From positions 1-6,242 of the forward strand of contig JAUVSA010000131.1 in NCBI GenBank assembly GCA_030597345.1: a stretch of 6,242 bases of DNA. The letters run 5' to 3'. Both the position numbers and the translations under genes were made by a program. The DNA is from Bacillota bacterium (lineage in GTDB: Bacteria; Armatimonadota; Hebobacteria; Hebobacterales; Hebobacteraceae). The notes under the pieces are model-generated. The model had not been told where the DNA came from. It saw only the letters and a program-made list of their open reading frames with translations, and did no database searches. Positions 6,184 to 6,242 of the stretch are shown here, one piece after another (position 1 is the stretch's first letter; every line of letters starts with the position of its first letter).

Positions 6184-6242
6184 GAATACACTGTGCCCCT
6201 GCATCCCCGTGATTCCGTCTATCGGCAGCCACTGGCCCGCCG

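Noticed and set aside
6124..6242. Open minus-strand frame entering from the right edge and ending at a TAG (6126-6124); a second minus frame and a plus frame from 6148 are also open
   Set aside because: Short open frames are expected by chance in this composition, none has recognisable protein sequence, and no start is visible. The end of an upstream gene cannot be excluded.
1..6242. tRNA, rRNA, CRISPR array, insertion sequence or riboswitch
   Set aside because: No repeat array, transposase frame, terminal inverted repeats or recognisable RNA structure were seen, and almost all of the window is coding.

Overview
The window is a compact, GC-rich bacterial catabolic operon. All five genes lie on the minus strand, so they read from right to left. 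The high GC content, GTG starts on three of five genes and strong GGAGG-type ribosome binding sites fit a GC-rich bacterium, and the consensus sigma-70-type promoter confirms a bacterial origin. The sequence does not settle the phylum. Families of this mix are common in soil or sediment lineages such as Chloroflexota and Armatimonadota, but that is only a guess.

Layout in transcription order: (i) an AT-rich control region, about 6057-6160, with a perfect TTGACA-17 bp-TATAAT promoter and a tandem 8-bp repeat just upstream that may be the operator; (ii) a DeoR-family regulator, 6056-5259; (iii) an MttB/COG5598-type methyltransferase without pyrrolysine, 5230-3731; (iv) a divergent L-fucose/L-arabinose isomerase-family protein, 3700-2354; (v) a DhnA/LsrF-type class I aldolase, 2321-1503, whose start is trimmed here from a longer open frame; (vi) an FGGY carbohydrate kinase, 1506-40, that overlaps the aldolase stop by 4 bp (GTGA). 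The other gaps are only 28-32 bp, and no terminator is seen between genes or in the 39 bases after the kinase, so the operon may continue past the left edge. The right edge (6120-6242) holds no convincing gene.

Regulator, isomerase, kinase and aldolase together form the logic of a sugar pathway: aldose to ketose, ketose to phosphoketose, then retro-aldol cleavage, under a DeoR repressor that senses a phosphorylated intermediate. The odd member is the MttB-family protein. Known members move a methyl group from a quaternary or tertiary amine to a corrinoid protein, yet no corrinoid protein or reductive activase is encoded here. The isomerase, aldolase and kinase also depart at recognisable positions from their best-known relatives. 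The best candidate for something undescribed is therefore a catabolic route for an unusual, perhaps methylated or amine-bearing, sugar or polyol. The substrate cannot be read from the sequence.
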